Shown: piece after piece, positions 53,669 to 63,078 of the stretch
How the letters are laid out: each line of letters begins with the position of its first letter
How positions within the stretch are numbered: position 1 is the stretch's first letter
From: Treponema denticola ATCC 35405
GTDB taxonomy: Bacteria; Spirochaetota; Spirochaetia; Treponematales; Treponemataceae
Length of the DNA: 64,000 bases
Assembly: GCF_000008185.1 (NCBI RefSeq)
Contig: NC_002967.9
Span: forward strand, 992,001-1,056,000
Direction of reading: 5' to 3'
Translations under genes and position numbers: made by a program
The notes under the pieces: generated by a model
What the model saw: only the letters and a program-made list of their open reading frames with translations
What the model was told of the DNA's origin: nothing
The model's database searches: none

Positions 53669-56073
53669 ATGACAGACGGTGCTGCAGAAAAATTAAACCT
53701 TGATGAACTGGAATTTTCTTTTCCCGAATCCAAGATAAGGGAACTAAAAAATAACGGAGCCGATTCAACCATAGTAGGTCAAGACCGTGCTCTTAAGGCT
53801 ATTGAACTGGGCCTCGGTATCGAGGGTGAGGGCTATAACATTTTTGTTATGGGTGCACCCGGAACAGGCCGAAGAACCGTTATATCATCTCTCTTGCAGA
53901 ATTATAAACCAAATTTTGCAAAACTTCAAGATATAGCCTATGCTTACAACTTTAGCCGCCCGATTGAGCCTGTCGCTCTTTTTTTCCCTGCCGGTGAAGG
54001 AAGGCTTTTCCGCAAAAAGATAAAAAAAGCCGTAGGGCATATTCATACACAGACTCTGGCTCTTTTAAAATCGGAGGGCTTTTTGGCCGAGCAGAAAAAA
54101 ATTGTTACTAAAACCGATAATGAAGAAAATATTCTTTTGATGGAATTTGAATCCAAGATGCTGCATGTCGGTTTTAAGGTATTGCAAATAAAGGATGAAA
54201 ACAACCAGTCATTGGATTTAATTCCTATCATAAAGGGAAAGGAAATATCCTTTAGCGAGCTTCAATCCAAGGCTGCCCGGAAAAAATTCAGTGAGCAAGA
54301 ATTGACGGCCTTACGCGAAAAATATTACGCCTCTCTTGATGAAAGTCCGAGCTTTTTTCTATCTTGCGGGATAAAAGAATTGAAATGGATGAAAAGCTGA
54401 TAAAGCATCAAAAAGATTCCGTTATGCCGATAATTGATGAAGCCCTCGATCCTTTAAGGAAGCTGGTAGATTCCTATACGACAAAATACGATAACCCGAA
54501 ACAAATTGAAGATAATAAAAAGATTCTTTTATTTTTAAAAAAGACCGAAGAAGATCTAATCAACAGAATGAATATCTACAGTTCGGAATTTAAATCTTCG
54601 AGAATAAAGAAAAACTTTTTTGGGCGCTATCTTATCAATCTTATTTGTGAAAACAGTAATGATAAAAATTATGTAATAAATGAGAACCTGCCGAGTTTTA
54701 CTAATTTGTTCGGTACGATCGAATCTCATTCCGATTCGGATGCTCCCGAAATTAACGGACACCTACGCATAAGAGAGGGAGCTGTCCACAGAGCCTTCGG
54801 CGGTTATCTTATAGTGCGTTTACACGATTTACTTGAAGAGGACGATTCGTGGTCTTATTTAAAAAGAGTTTTGCAGTCGGGAAAAATCGAAGTGCAGATG
54901 CCTCCTTCAGGGAACCATAGTCCGAGCGTTTTTAAACCCGAAGCTCTGCCTGCAAATTTTAAGATAATCATAATCGGAGGAGAATACACCTACGATATTC
55001 TTTATCAGGAAGATCCGGACTTTTATAAACTCTTTAAAGTTTGTGCGGAATTCGATTCGGTTATGCAAAAAAACGATAAAAATATAGCTTCTCTGATTCA
55101 TTTGACCGAGTATCTTTGTAAAGAAAAAAAAGCTCTTAACTTCGATGATTCGGGATACAGCCGCTTAATTTCCTATGCTTCGGAGCTTGCCGGTTCCCGC
55201 CACCTGCTTACGGCTCAATTTACTAAAATTTCCGACCTTATCATCGAAGCCGATTTTAATGCAAAGCAGCAAAAAAAGGATACCATTTGTGCAGCCGTAT
55301 TAAACGGCACAATCGAAAAAAGACGTTATCTTCATTCTCTGCCTGAAGAAAAATTTGCCGAGATGGTTCATTTGGGAGAAATACTGATAGATGTATCGGG
55401 CAGAAAACTTGCAAAAATAAACGGCCTCGCTGTAGAGGAACGGGGTTATCATTCCTTCGGTGTGCCGGTTTCTGTTACGGCCCAAGCTTCGCCAGGTACA
55501 GGAGGAATTATAAATATAGAAAGAGAAGCCGGCCTTTCGGGCGAAATCTACGATAAGGCACACCTTATAATAACCTCTCTTTTACGGGAAAAATTTTCGA
55601 AGGATATTCCTCTTTCAATTTCTGCAAGTATTTGTTTTGAGCAGTCCTACAGCTACATTGACGGAGATTCCGCTTCCTGTGCCGAATTCTTGGCCCTTAT
55701 TTCTGCAATAGGCGGTTTTGAAATGAGGCAGGATATAGCCGTTACGGGAAGTTTAAACCAGCACGGTATGGTGCAGCCTGTCGGCGGCATAACCGAAAAG
55801 ATAGAAGGCTTTTTTAATACGTGTAAAATACTGGGCTTTACCGGAACTCAGGGCGTTATGATTCCGGTCAGCAATAAAAACAATTTGTTTTTATCTAAGG
55901 AGGTTAAGGAAGCCGTAAAAGAAGGTAAGTTTAATATTTGGACAATCAAAACTATCGGCGAAGGTATAAAACTTTTATCGGGTCTTCAAGAAGAAGTTTA
56001 CACATGGATGATTTCTCAAAGACTTGAAGAGTTTTATAAAAAGGTTAACGAGATTTCTTTGAGGAAAGATTAA
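53669..56073 (+). pseudogene. Lon-like ATP-dependent protease (AAA_32/S16), one-base frameshift
   Basis: The frame from ATG 53669 encodes the AAA-type N-terminal part (IVGQDRALKAIELGLGI, Walker A GAPGTGRRT) and stops at 54400. The rest continues in another frame from about 54346 to 56073 and carries the LonB-type domain and the S16 protease core with the Ser in DGDSASCAEF and the Lys in GGITEKIEGF. Adding one base in the A run at 54341-54345 (GAAAG to GAAAAG) joins them as DEKSELFSILRDKRIE. The joined protein would be about 801 aa, a normal length for this family. Both halves are otherwise intact, so this is a recent mutation, a sequencing error or, less likely, recoding. AAGGAG precedes the start; xseA follows 1 bp after the stop. 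Confidence 0.88.
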
Positions 56074-56074
56074 G

Positions 56075-57271
56075 ATGGCACAAACTTATTCCGTTTATGA
56101 AATTACTTTACAGATAAAAGAGCTTTTGGAATCCGGCTTCGGATATGTCTCGATTGAAGGAGAAATTTCCAACTTCCGTCCCTCGGCGGCGGGGCATCTT
56201 TATTTTATTTTAAAAGATGAAAAGGCTTCAATTCAGGCTGTAATGTTTAAGGGAAAGACACGCTCTTTGAGCTTTGTGCCCAAGGATGGGATGACCGTAA
56301 AAGCTGAAGGGGCAATTTCGGTATATGAGCAGCGCGGTTCCTATCAGATTATAATAGAAGAGATGAGCCTCGCAGGCGAGGGGAATATTTTAAAAATGCT
56401 GGAAGAACGCAAGAAAAAACTTGCCGCAGAGGGCATTTTTGATTCTGAAAGAAAGAAACCTTTGCCTTATTTTCCGAAACGAATTGCCGTAATTACAAGT
56501 CCCACAGGAGCCGCCGTTCGGGATATTATAAATGTAGTAAAAAGACGGAACGAAAAAATAGGCATAGTTGTTCTTCCTGCAATCGTTCAGGGGGAAGAGG
56601 CTGCACCTGTCTTAATCAGGCAGTTAAAAATTGCCGACGAAAAAAACTTAGGCGACCTTATCATAATAGGAAGGGGAGGCGGCTCTTTGGAAGACCTCCT
56701 TCCATTTTCGGATGAAGAGCTTGTCAGGGCAATAGCTGCCTGTAAAACCCCCGTCATTTCTGCAGTAGGGCACGAAATAGATTGGGCTCTCTCCGATTTT
56801 GCAGCCGACATGAGGGCTCCCACCCCATCCGCCGCCGCAGAGCTGGCCGCTCCAATTTTAAACGATATTATGTACTCCATAGCCGTAAATCGGGAAGACC
56901 TTACACAAAATATTGAAAACCGCATCGAAAGGATAAGGCTCATGTTAAATAATTTTAAGCCCGATTCCTTGGAACTGCGCTTTAGAAACATTCAGCAGCC
57001 CCTTCTTGCAAGATTCGACAATGCAAAGGAAGAAATCCTATCCGGTATGCAGGAGCGATGTAAGGATCTTAGGCAAAGACTTTTAGTTTTAAACAAGATT
57101 TTGGAGGGGGCAAACCCTCAAGGTATCTTGGATAGGGGATACTCCATTGTCCGCAATGCCCAAACAGGAAAAACTATCCGCTCCTTTTCCCAAGTTAAAG
57201 AAGGAGAAGCTCTGTTAATTCAGCCTTCAAAGGGAACTATAGAGGCTGAGGTAAAAAGGGTAAGCAGTTAA
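56075..57271 (+). CDS. xseA: Exodeoxyribonuclease VII large subunit
   Basis: Large subunit of a single-strand DNA exonuclease used in repair, 398 aa. It has the N-terminal OB fold (SVYEITLQIKELLESGFGYVSIEGE, FRPSAAGHLYFILKD), the catalytic domain (RIAVITSPTGAAVRDI, DLIIIGRGGGSLEDLLPF, ISAVGHEIDWALSDFAAD) and a C-terminal coiled coil. It starts one base after the Lon-like stop, so it is translationally linked. The small subunit gene (xseB) is not recognisable behind it; the next gene encodes a membrane protein. Confidence 0.96.
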   Translation: MAQTYSVYEITLQIKELLESGFGYVSIEGEISNFRPSAAGHLYFILKDEKASIQAVMFKGKTRSLSFVPKDGMTVKAEGAISVYEQRGSYQIIIEEMSLAGEGNILKMLEERKKKLAAEGIFDSERKKPLPYFPKRIAVITSPTGAAVRDIINVVKRRNEKIGIVVLPAIVQGEEAAPVLIRQLKIADEKNLGDLIIIGRGGGSLEDLLPFSDEELVRAIAACKTPVISAVGHEIDWALSDFAADMRAPTPSAAAELAAPILNDIMYSIAVNREDLTQNIENRIERIRLMLNNFKPDSLELRFRNIQQPLLARFDNAKEEILSGMQERCKDLRQRLLVLNKILEGANPQGILDRGYSIVRNAQTGKTIRSFSQVKEGEALLIQPSKGTIEAEVKRVSS

Positions 57272-57366
57272 AATCGGATTTTGCTCTATAGCAAGCAGCC
57301 CCTTATTCCGATACAATAAGAAGGACTGTTTTACAGATCTTATTTTTTACTTTATGGGAGGTTCTT

Positions 57367-57795
57367 ATGAAAAGAACTGTAGGTCTTGTTGTGCTTCAGA
57401 TTGCTTTAGCTTTCTTTTTGATTGTTGCAGGTGTTTTAGGTTTAATCCGCTCAACTGCAGGAGAATTAGGCCAGACTATTGCTCTTTTGGATGCCGTCTT
57501 TAGAAGCCAGACAATAACAACGATTATTATAATCACATTGGCTGTAGCAGAACTTATTGCCGGCGTATTTTTGATTGTAGAGTTTTTTTCCGGAGAGATT
57601 CGTTTAACCAATGTAATTTTGCTTGTTTTTATGATCTTATGGATTGTAAATATTGTCTTAATCGATATTATCGGTTCTATCAATGGCAATATTTTTACAA
57701 GCACAATGTCCGTGTTAAATTATCTTTCTCAGCTTTCAAGACACTTAATGATTTTAGGTGCAATAATAGCCGTAAAATATAAGAGCCGGGTTTAA
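57367..57795 (+). CDS. Small four-helix membrane protein, 142 aa
   Basis: I do not recognise this protein. Four hydrophobic segments (about 8-27, 50-72, 78-100, 118-136) with a short polar start (MKRTVG) and a basic end (KYKSRV). GGGAGG precedes the ATG. Its stop TAA overlaps the stop of the convergent TRAP permease gene by three bases. No functional motif is visible. Confidence 0.75.
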   Translation: MKRTVGLVVLQIALAFFLIVAGVLGLIRSTAGELGQTIALLDAVFRSQTITTIIIITLAVAELIAGVFLIVEFFSGEIRLTNVILLVFMILWIVNIVLIDIIGSINGNIFTSTMSVLNYLSQLSRHLMILGAIIAVKYKSRV

Positions 57796-59639
57796 TCTAC
57801 AAAGACAGTGCTGAACCACGGAATGTACGTAATTAAAAGCAATATAACAAATTGAACTGCCAGATAGGGCAGTATGCTCTTTACTATTTTTATTACAGGC
57901 TTTTTAAATGTATAACTTGCTATAAAAAGGTTCATTCCGATAGGCGGTGTCAAAAAGCCGAGAGCCAGGTTAGTTAAAAATATTACTCCGGTATGTACCG
58001 GATGTATACCGAAGCTTTCGGCAACGGGAATTATAAGGGGCGATACTACCAAGATAGCCGAATATAAATCCATGATACAGCCTACTATCAACAGCACAAT
58101 ATTTAACAGCAGCAGGAATAAAATTTTTGAACCGACAAAGGTGATTGCAAGATCTGAGAGTATTTGGGGGATTCCTGCATAGACTAAAAAGAGGGCAAGC
58201 CCCTTTGCGGCTCCTATTATTACGAGCACTCCTCCTGCGACCGGTATACTTTGTAAAATAACGTGGATGGCTTTTTTTATGCTCAAGTCCTTTCTTATTA
58301 AAACTTCCAACACAAACGAATATAAAACCGTAAAGGCTGCGGTTTCAAAAAGGGTAAAATAGCCTCCAAAATATACAATCACTATTAATACGGGAAGAAG
58401 AAGCTCTAAAAAACCTGCCTTAAAACTTTGAGCAAGGGCATCTCTTGAAAACCTGATTCTTTTTGATTTTTTATCCTTTATAACTCCTATGACTATCATT
58501 GACAAGGCCAATAGCACTCCGGGAAGGACAGCCCCCTTAAAAAGGTCAAATATGTTTACGGTCATAAAGTTAGTTGCTCCATAGACTATAACGGCCAAGC
58601 TTGGAGGTAATAAGAGTCCGATGGAACCTGATGCCGTTATAAGGGCTTCCGAGTCATCTTCCGAATAGCCCGAGCCTGTTAAAATTACGCTTAAAATCCC
58701 TCCCAAGGCTAATATGGTTACTCCAGAGGCTCCCGTGAAGGTTGTAAAAAAAGTTGCGACCAATACTGCTGCAATCACAACGCCGCCTCTTATACAGCCG
58801 ACAGAGCTTTTAACAAAATCCAAGAGCCTTTTTCCGGCACTTCCTCCTGCCAAAAGATAGCCTGCAATCGTAAACAGCGGAATTGCAGCTATGGATGTAT
58901 CCGTTAAGATATTATAGGTTTCCATGGGTATGCTCTCTACATAGCCTCCGGTGGTCATAAAGGCAAAATATGCCAGACCTGAAAGTACAATATAAAGAGG
59001 CATACCGAAAAGGCTGAATACGGTAAAAATTAATACAATCAGCCAAATAGCATTTTCAGAAAAAATTTGCACGGAGGTGGAAATACCGCTTAAAAGAACT
59101 GCGAGACCTGAATCGTTTATTTCAGGGTACCATGAACCGAATACCAAATTTAAGAGTCCCAAAATAGAGCCCGTACTTATTAACAGCCCTATTAGAAGAC
59201 CTGCTATGTTTGAAATTATGCACTTGTTTCTCTTTATTTCCAATGCAAGCATTATCAGGTACATCGGAGGGAGTGCAGAGAAGAAAATTTTTATCGGAAT
59301 ATACAAAACATGATCTTCTGAAGAGAGCATATTGTAGTTTGGAAATACGGATAAAAATATAGCTGTAAGGATTGCTGTATTTACGCAGGATAAAGTCACA
59401 TGTACAATTGATTGATGCTTTTTATTCAATTTGGAAGTAAAAACTTCTATATTCAGTTGTTTTTTTTCTATTGTTGTGATAAGACCTGCAAGACAGGCAA
59501 AAACAAAGACCAGCTGAACAATCAACCGCTCATACTCTAAACTATTTCCACCTAAACTTGCAAGTATATGGCTTACAAAAGGCAGTACAATTAGTACTGC
59601 CGTAAGAGCTAAAATAAAACCATTAACTAACTTTTTCAT
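57792..59639 (-). CDS. TRAP transporter permease, fused small and large subunits (DctQM type)
   Basis: A 615-aa inner-membrane protein. The first 180 residues hold the four-helix DctQ-like part; the remaining 430 residues are the DctM-like part with about twelve hydrophobic segments (GGYVESIPMETYNILTD, FFTTFTGASGVTILALGGIL, SGSIGLLLPPSLAVIVYG, LNIVLLIVGCIMDLYSAILV). T. pallidum Tp0958 has the same fusion. With the binding protein and the TPR lipoprotein next to it, it forms a TPAT-type secondary importer driven by an ion gradient. It follows the binding-protein gene by 15 bp. Confidence 0.92.
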   Translation of the reverse strand: MKKLVNGFILALTAVLIVLPFVSHILASLGGNSLEYERLIVQLVFVFACLAGLITTIEKKQLNIEVFTSKLNKKHQSIVHVTLSCVNTAILTAIFLSVFPNYNMLSSEDHVLYIPIKIFFSALPPMYLIMLALEIKRNKCIISNIAGLLIGLLISTGSILGLLNLVFGSWYPEINDSGLAVLLSGISTSVQIFSENAIWLIVLIFTVFSLFGMPLYIVLSGLAYFAFMTTGGYVESIPMETYNILTDTSIAAIPLFTIAGYLLAGGSAGKRLLDFVKSSVGCIRGGVVIAAVLVATFFTTFTGASGVTILALGGILSVILTGSGYSEDDSEALITASGSIGLLLPPSLAVIVYGATNFMTVNIFDLFKGAVLPGVLLALSMIVIGVIKDKKSKRIRFSRDALAQSFKAGFLELLLPVLIVIVYFGGYFTLFETAAFTVLYSFVLEVLIRKDLSIKKAIHVILQSIPVAGGVLVIIGAAKGLALFLVYAGIPQILSDLAITFVGSKILFLLLLNIVLLIVGCIMDLYSAILVVSPLIIPVAESFGIHPVHTGVIFLTNLALGFLTPPIGMNLFIASYTFKKPVIKIVKSILPYLAVQFVILLLITYIPWFSTVFVD

Positions 59640-59654
59640 TTCAATATAATATAC

Positions 59655-60683
59655 TTATTTTCGGTATGCTTCAAGCTGTTTTGTTATTTTTTCGTATATT
59701 TCCGCATTGATGATATTAGGAAGTGTTTTTTGAACTCTTTTCATATCTTCCTGGAATTCTTTTGTCCATTCCTTTTTTTGTTGAGAGTTAAGGCTTATTA
59801 TTTTTATACCACCTTGCTTCATTTCTTTCACATATTCCCTTTCCATATCCTCAAGGGCTGCATTTAGATTTTTTGTTGTTTTATTCATTGCTTCCAGCAT
59901 TGCAGGTTTATACTGATCAGGGATAAGAGCCCAAGATTCATCCGACATGACAAAGCCTGCCATTATAGGGCATAGACGTGCATCAAGCATGTAGGATACA
60001 TCCTTGTACAGTCTTAGCGTATAAGCAAGAATAGAAACCGATGCAAAACTTCTTGCTCCTGCTGCAGCCTTTAATTCTTGAGTAAATTTTGCAGGGTCTA
60101 CGGGTAGTACATTAAAACCTGAAATTTTTAGCACATCGGTAAAGTCTTTTGTGTCGTTTGAGCATAGCATTTTTATCTTTTTTAATTCGTTAAGGTTTGA
60201 ATATGAATCCTTTGTATAAAATGAAAGCCATCCTACATTGGACCATGTTATAAGCTTGCATCCGTTTTTTTGAATTTCGTTTTCAAAGGCATATCCGTAT
60301 TCGCTTAAAACCAGATCAAGTTCTTCTTGATTCTGTATTAAGAAGGGGAGGGAAAGGGTGAAAATTTTAGCATTAGGCGCAAGTTCATTTAAGCCTACCG
60401 GACTTAATATGGCTCCGTCTATTTGCGGCCTTTGTCCTGGACGTGAAGGCTTCATCTTTACAACCCCTGCTTTTTCTCCTCCGAGTACAGTCATATCCAT
60501 AAACCTGACGCTTACAAGACCCTTTGTTATCTTGTTCCACTCTTGGGCCAGCTTTTTTAATTCGATATCCCAAGGAGTCCTCGCGGGGGCACTGCTTGCA
60601 ATCTTTAAAACAATCTTCTGTTGAGCAAAGATACCTGAAATCATTACAAGTACAAAAAAAGCAAACAATAATTTTTTCTTCAT
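59655..60683 (-). CDS. TRAP transporter substrate-binding protein (DctP family)
   Basis: A 342-aa exported protein with a signal peptide ending in IFAQ. The DctP fold is clear from IKMLCSNDTKDFTDVLKISG and the ligand-binding arginine region, with ILSPVGLNELAP and ALIPDQYKPAMLEAM. In T. pallidum the equivalent (Tp0957, TatP) has a mostly hydrophobic pocket, so ligands may not be the usual C4-dicarboxylates. Its start ATG overlaps the stop of the TPR lipoprotein gene by four bases (ATGA), so the pair is translationally coupled. Confidence 0.93.
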   Translation of the reverse strand: MKKKLLFAFFVLVMISGIFAQQKIVLKIASSAPARTPWDIELKKLAQEWNKITKGLVSVRFMDMTVLGGEKAGVVKMKPSRPGQRPQIDGAILSPVGLNELAPNAKIFTLSLPFLIQNQEELDLVLSEYGYAFENEIQKNGCKLITWSNVGWLSFYTKDSYSNLNELKKIKMLCSNDTKDFTDVLKISGFNVLPVDPAKFTQELKAAAGARSFASVSILAYTLRLYKDVSYMLDARLCPIMAGFVMSDESWALIPDQYKPAMLEAMNKTTKNLNAALEDMEREYVKEMKQGGIKIISLNSQQKKEWTKEFQEDMKRVQKTLPNIINAEIYEKITKQLEAYRK

Positions 60684-61654
60684 TCTATATCTCCCAATAT
60701 AAACATGTCTTTATTTTCTTTTAGCCATTCCGCATATCTTTGTGAAATGCTGATGACCAGCTTATTATCCGGATCAGATTCGGGATTGACTGCCAAGGCT
60801 TTTTCTATTGCTTCATCAAATCCCTTACTGTCCTGCTTAGGTACACAAAAAGAGAGGGCATAGGTTACATATATTGAAGGACTTTTTCCTTGAGAAAGCT
60901 CAAGAGCTTTTTTATAGGCCTTTTCGGCCTTTTCAATATTACCGCCCAGGCTGTCCGGTGCGGATGCATAGAATTTTGCTAAAATTTCCCATGTTGCCCC
61001 GTCAGAATAGCCCGGATCAAGGCTGCAAACCTTTTCGAGCATAAGCCTTGCTCCTTGAACTGTTTGTAAACATTGAACATCCAAGGGATCAAGGGAAAAT
61101 GCAGCTAAAATACCTGCTCCTGCCCAATGCAGGGCTTCCGTGTCATAGGACTTACAGTTTTTTAGCATTGATTCTATTTTTTCCTCATTATCGGAGTTTA
61201 TAGCTTCGGTAAATCCCGGATAGGCCGTATCCAAGGCTGAAAGAATTTTGTTATAACCTCTTTTATAAAACTTTTTAGCTCTATTAAAAGCCTTGTCTTT
61301 TTTATCGTACTCGTCATCTGAAAGATAGTTGGCAGGACCTTCTACAAATACATTTGAATACATTATATAAAGTTCGCCTGTCATTATGGCAAGCCCCCTA
61401 TGTGCAGGGTCTGCAATATGCATTCCCTCATAGAGTTTTAAAATAACGGGAAAAACTTCTCCGACCAGCTCTACATCATCTTCTCCGGTTAAAGCCGTAA
61501 TGGGATTCGGGGCATCGGGAGCCGGTTTTATTTTTTTTTCGGGAAGAGGAGCCATCGCATTGGCTGCCGAATTATAGGCCATCTTTTTTATCGAACAAGA
61601 AGAAAAAATCAGGCAGATAATAAGAATGAGCGTAAAGATAATCTTATTTTTCAT
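60680..61654 (-). CDS. TPR lipoprotein partner of the TRAP transporter (TatT type)
   Basis: A 324-aa lipoprotein (lipobox IFSSC, Cys 20) related to Tp0956 (TatT), which forms a trimer around TRAP binding proteins in T. pallidum. Helical repeats of TPR type start at about residue 75 (RAKKFYKRGYNKILSAL, LMLEKVCSLDPGYSDGATWE, AEKAYKKALELSQGKSPS). The last part is CVPKQDSKGFDEAIEKALAVNPESD. It overlaps the binding-protein gene by four bases and the small upstream gene by eleven, so the locus is a compact operon. Confidence 0.9.
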   Translation of the reverse strand: MKNKIIFTLILIICLIFSSCSIKKMAYNSAANAMAPLPEKKIKPAPDAPNPITALTGEDDVELVGEVFPVILKLYEGMHIADPAHRGLAIMTGELYIMYSNVFVEGPANYLSDDEYDKKDKAFNRAKKFYKRGYNKILSALDTAYPGFTEAINSDNEEKIESMLKNCKSYDTEALHWAGAGILAAFSLDPLDVQCLQTVQGARLMLEKVCSLDPGYSDGATWEILAKFYASAPDSLGGNIEKAEKAYKKALELSQGKSPSIYVTYALSFCVPKQDSKGFDEAIEKALAVNPESDPDNKLVISISQRYAEWLKENKDMFILGDIE

Positions 61655-61892
61655 TTTTCCAGTCCTCTATAAATTTCTCATAGGCTGCAATTGAAGCGGA
61701 AAGAGCTATTTCATGTACCTTGCTGCGGCCGCCAATATTGTTTCCTTCCAATATATACAGAGCATCTAAGGTGCCTTGCAGGTCTTCGATGGAGCAATCT
61801 TTGGAATTTTCCCTTCTTCTGGTCAAAACCCTTATTTCGTCATCAAAGAGTTCGTTAAATTTTTTTATTTCCCAGTCTGTGGTTTCTGACAT
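61644..61892 (-). CDS. Small protein upstream of the TRAP/TPR operon, 82 aa
   Basis: I do not recognise the function; the position matches the small gene preceding the TatT gene in T. pallidum. The protein starts MSETTDWEIKKFNELFDDE, is soluble, helical and acidic (ILEGNNIGGRSKVHEIALSA). I chose the ATG at 61892; an open frame continues to 62036 but that part runs into the insertion sequence and is not ancestral. There is no Shine-Dalgarno sequence; TATATT ends 6 nt before the ATG. The IS element sits 64 bp upstream. Confidence 0.7.
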   Translation of the reverse strand: MSETTDWEIKKFNELFDDEIRVLTRRRENSKDCSIEDLQGTLDALYILEGNNIGGRSKVHEIALSASIAAYEKFIEDWKNEK

Positions 61893-61898
61893 AGAGAC

Positions 61899-61927
61899 AA
61901 TATACTCGATTTTGATACTTTTTACAA
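61899..61927 (-). promoter_or_regulatory. Promoter of the TRAP/TPR operon
   Basis: Minus strand TTGTAA (61922-61927), a 17-nt spacer, TATATT (61899-61904). It lies 12 bp from the 16-bp direct repeat that flanks the IS element, so it survived the insertion. Confidence 0.6.
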
Positions 61928-61939
61928 GAAGTACTCTTT

Positions 61940-61955
61940 GCCTTTTCAGCGTACT
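61940..61955 (+). repeat. Left 16-bp direct repeat flanking the IS element
   Basis: GCCTTTTCAGCGTACT, repeated exactly at 63183-63198 on the other side of the element. Confidence 0.9.
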
Positions 61956-62001
61956 ATAAATTGTAAGAGGTATTGCCCAAAAAATACCATTTTTATGAAA
62001 T

Positions 62002-63078
62002 TCATGTATACATTTGATTGGCCGTTTTATAGCCAAACATCCGTCTAGGATAATTATTTATCCAATTCTCTACTTGTTTTATTTGTATGTCACTATATTT
62101 ACTTATATCTGCTCCTTTTGGTATAAAGCGTCTAATTAATTTATTAGCATTCTCATTGCTTCCTCTTTCCCAAGAACTATAAGGATGTGCATAATAACAA
62201 GTTGTCCTTTTTTCTCCTTCTTTTAAACAAGAGGTTTCAAGGCCTTCTTGGTCTAAAAATTCAGTCCCGTTATCCATGGTTATGCTTTTAAATATTTCTT
62301 TAAACTCATCTTTATATTTCATCTCAAGCATATCTATATTTTTTTTAATACTTTCCTGTTTTTTATCGGGGATTTTAAATATTAATTCTTTTCTGGTAAC
62401 TCTTTCAGTCATAACTTGTAAGCAGCATCTTCCTTTACCTATCACCAAATCCATTTCCCAATGTCCTTTTTCCTGTCTTTTATTTATCTGTTCACTTCTT
62501 TGTTCAATACTGCGTCCTTTTATGTTGTTTTTAGCAATTTTGCTTATTTTTTTATATTTTCGTTTAGTTTTATTGCGTTTTACAGGTAAATCTTTGTTTG
62601 TAAGCCTAGAAAAATCCCCTCTGTCTATCATATTGTATACAGTTTTGGTGCATATCATAACCGGAAACTGTAAGCCTAGTTCTTTTATTTGTCCTATAGC
62701 GGCATCAGGAGAAAATTTATTATCCGCTATACATGTTTCCAAATAATGTAAAAGTTTTTTATCCTTACCTATTTTTAAACCACGGCCTTTTAGTAATTTC
62801 ATTTTATCGGCTCTTTGTTGTCCTTTTCGTGCCGAGTAAACTGTCTTTTCAAGATAGTCAGGAACTTTTGGATTACGGCTTACATATGGATTTTCTGTTA
62901 CTTTTATTACCATTCCCCTTTTTATCTCCCTCTGTATCGTTCTTCTATCCCTATTTAAAGACTGTGCAATTTGCCTTGCATTATAGTCGCTTTTGAATAA
63001 TGCTTCTATCGCATATCTTTCTTTTTCGCTAAGGTGTTTCCATTTTTTACTTTTTATGGTATCATTCTTCTGGTTCAT
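62002..63078 (-). CDS. IS30-family transposase
   Basis: A 358-aa DDE transposase. The N-terminal HTH reads HLSEKERYAIEALFKSDYN and ARQIAQSLNRDRRTIQREI. The catalytic triad is carried by GHWEMDLVIG (D), SITMDNGTEF (D) and SSWERGSNENANKLIRR (E), the IS30 form. Length and reading frame are intact, so the element may be active. GGGGAA lies directly before the ATG; a complementary 10-bp sequence upstream could hide this start in read-through RNA. Confidence 0.95.
   Translation of the reverse strand: MNQKNDTIKSKKWKHLSEKERYAIEALFKSDYNARQIAQSLNRDRRTIQREIKRGMVIKVTENPYVSRNPKVPDYLEKTVYSARKGQQRADKMKLLKGRGLKIGKDKKLLHYLETCIADNKFSPDAAIGQIKELGLQFPVMICTKTVYNMIDRGDFSRLTNKDLPVKRNKTKRKYKKISKIAKNNIKGRSIEQRSEQINKRQEKGHWEMDLVIGKGRCCLQVMTERVTRKELIFKIPDKKQESIKKNIDMLEMKYKDEFKEIFKSITMDNGTEFLDQEGLETSCLKEGEKRTTCYYAHPYSSWERGSNENANKLIRRFIPKGADISKYSDIQIKQVENWINNYPRRMFGYKTANQMYT

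Noticed and set aside
54353-54364. Programmed -1 frameshift at CTTTTTTC in the Lon-like gene
   Set aside because: The heptamer does not follow X-XXY-YYZ in the starting frame and no obvious pseudoknot follows; the single-A indel explains the junction better. Kept only as an alternative.
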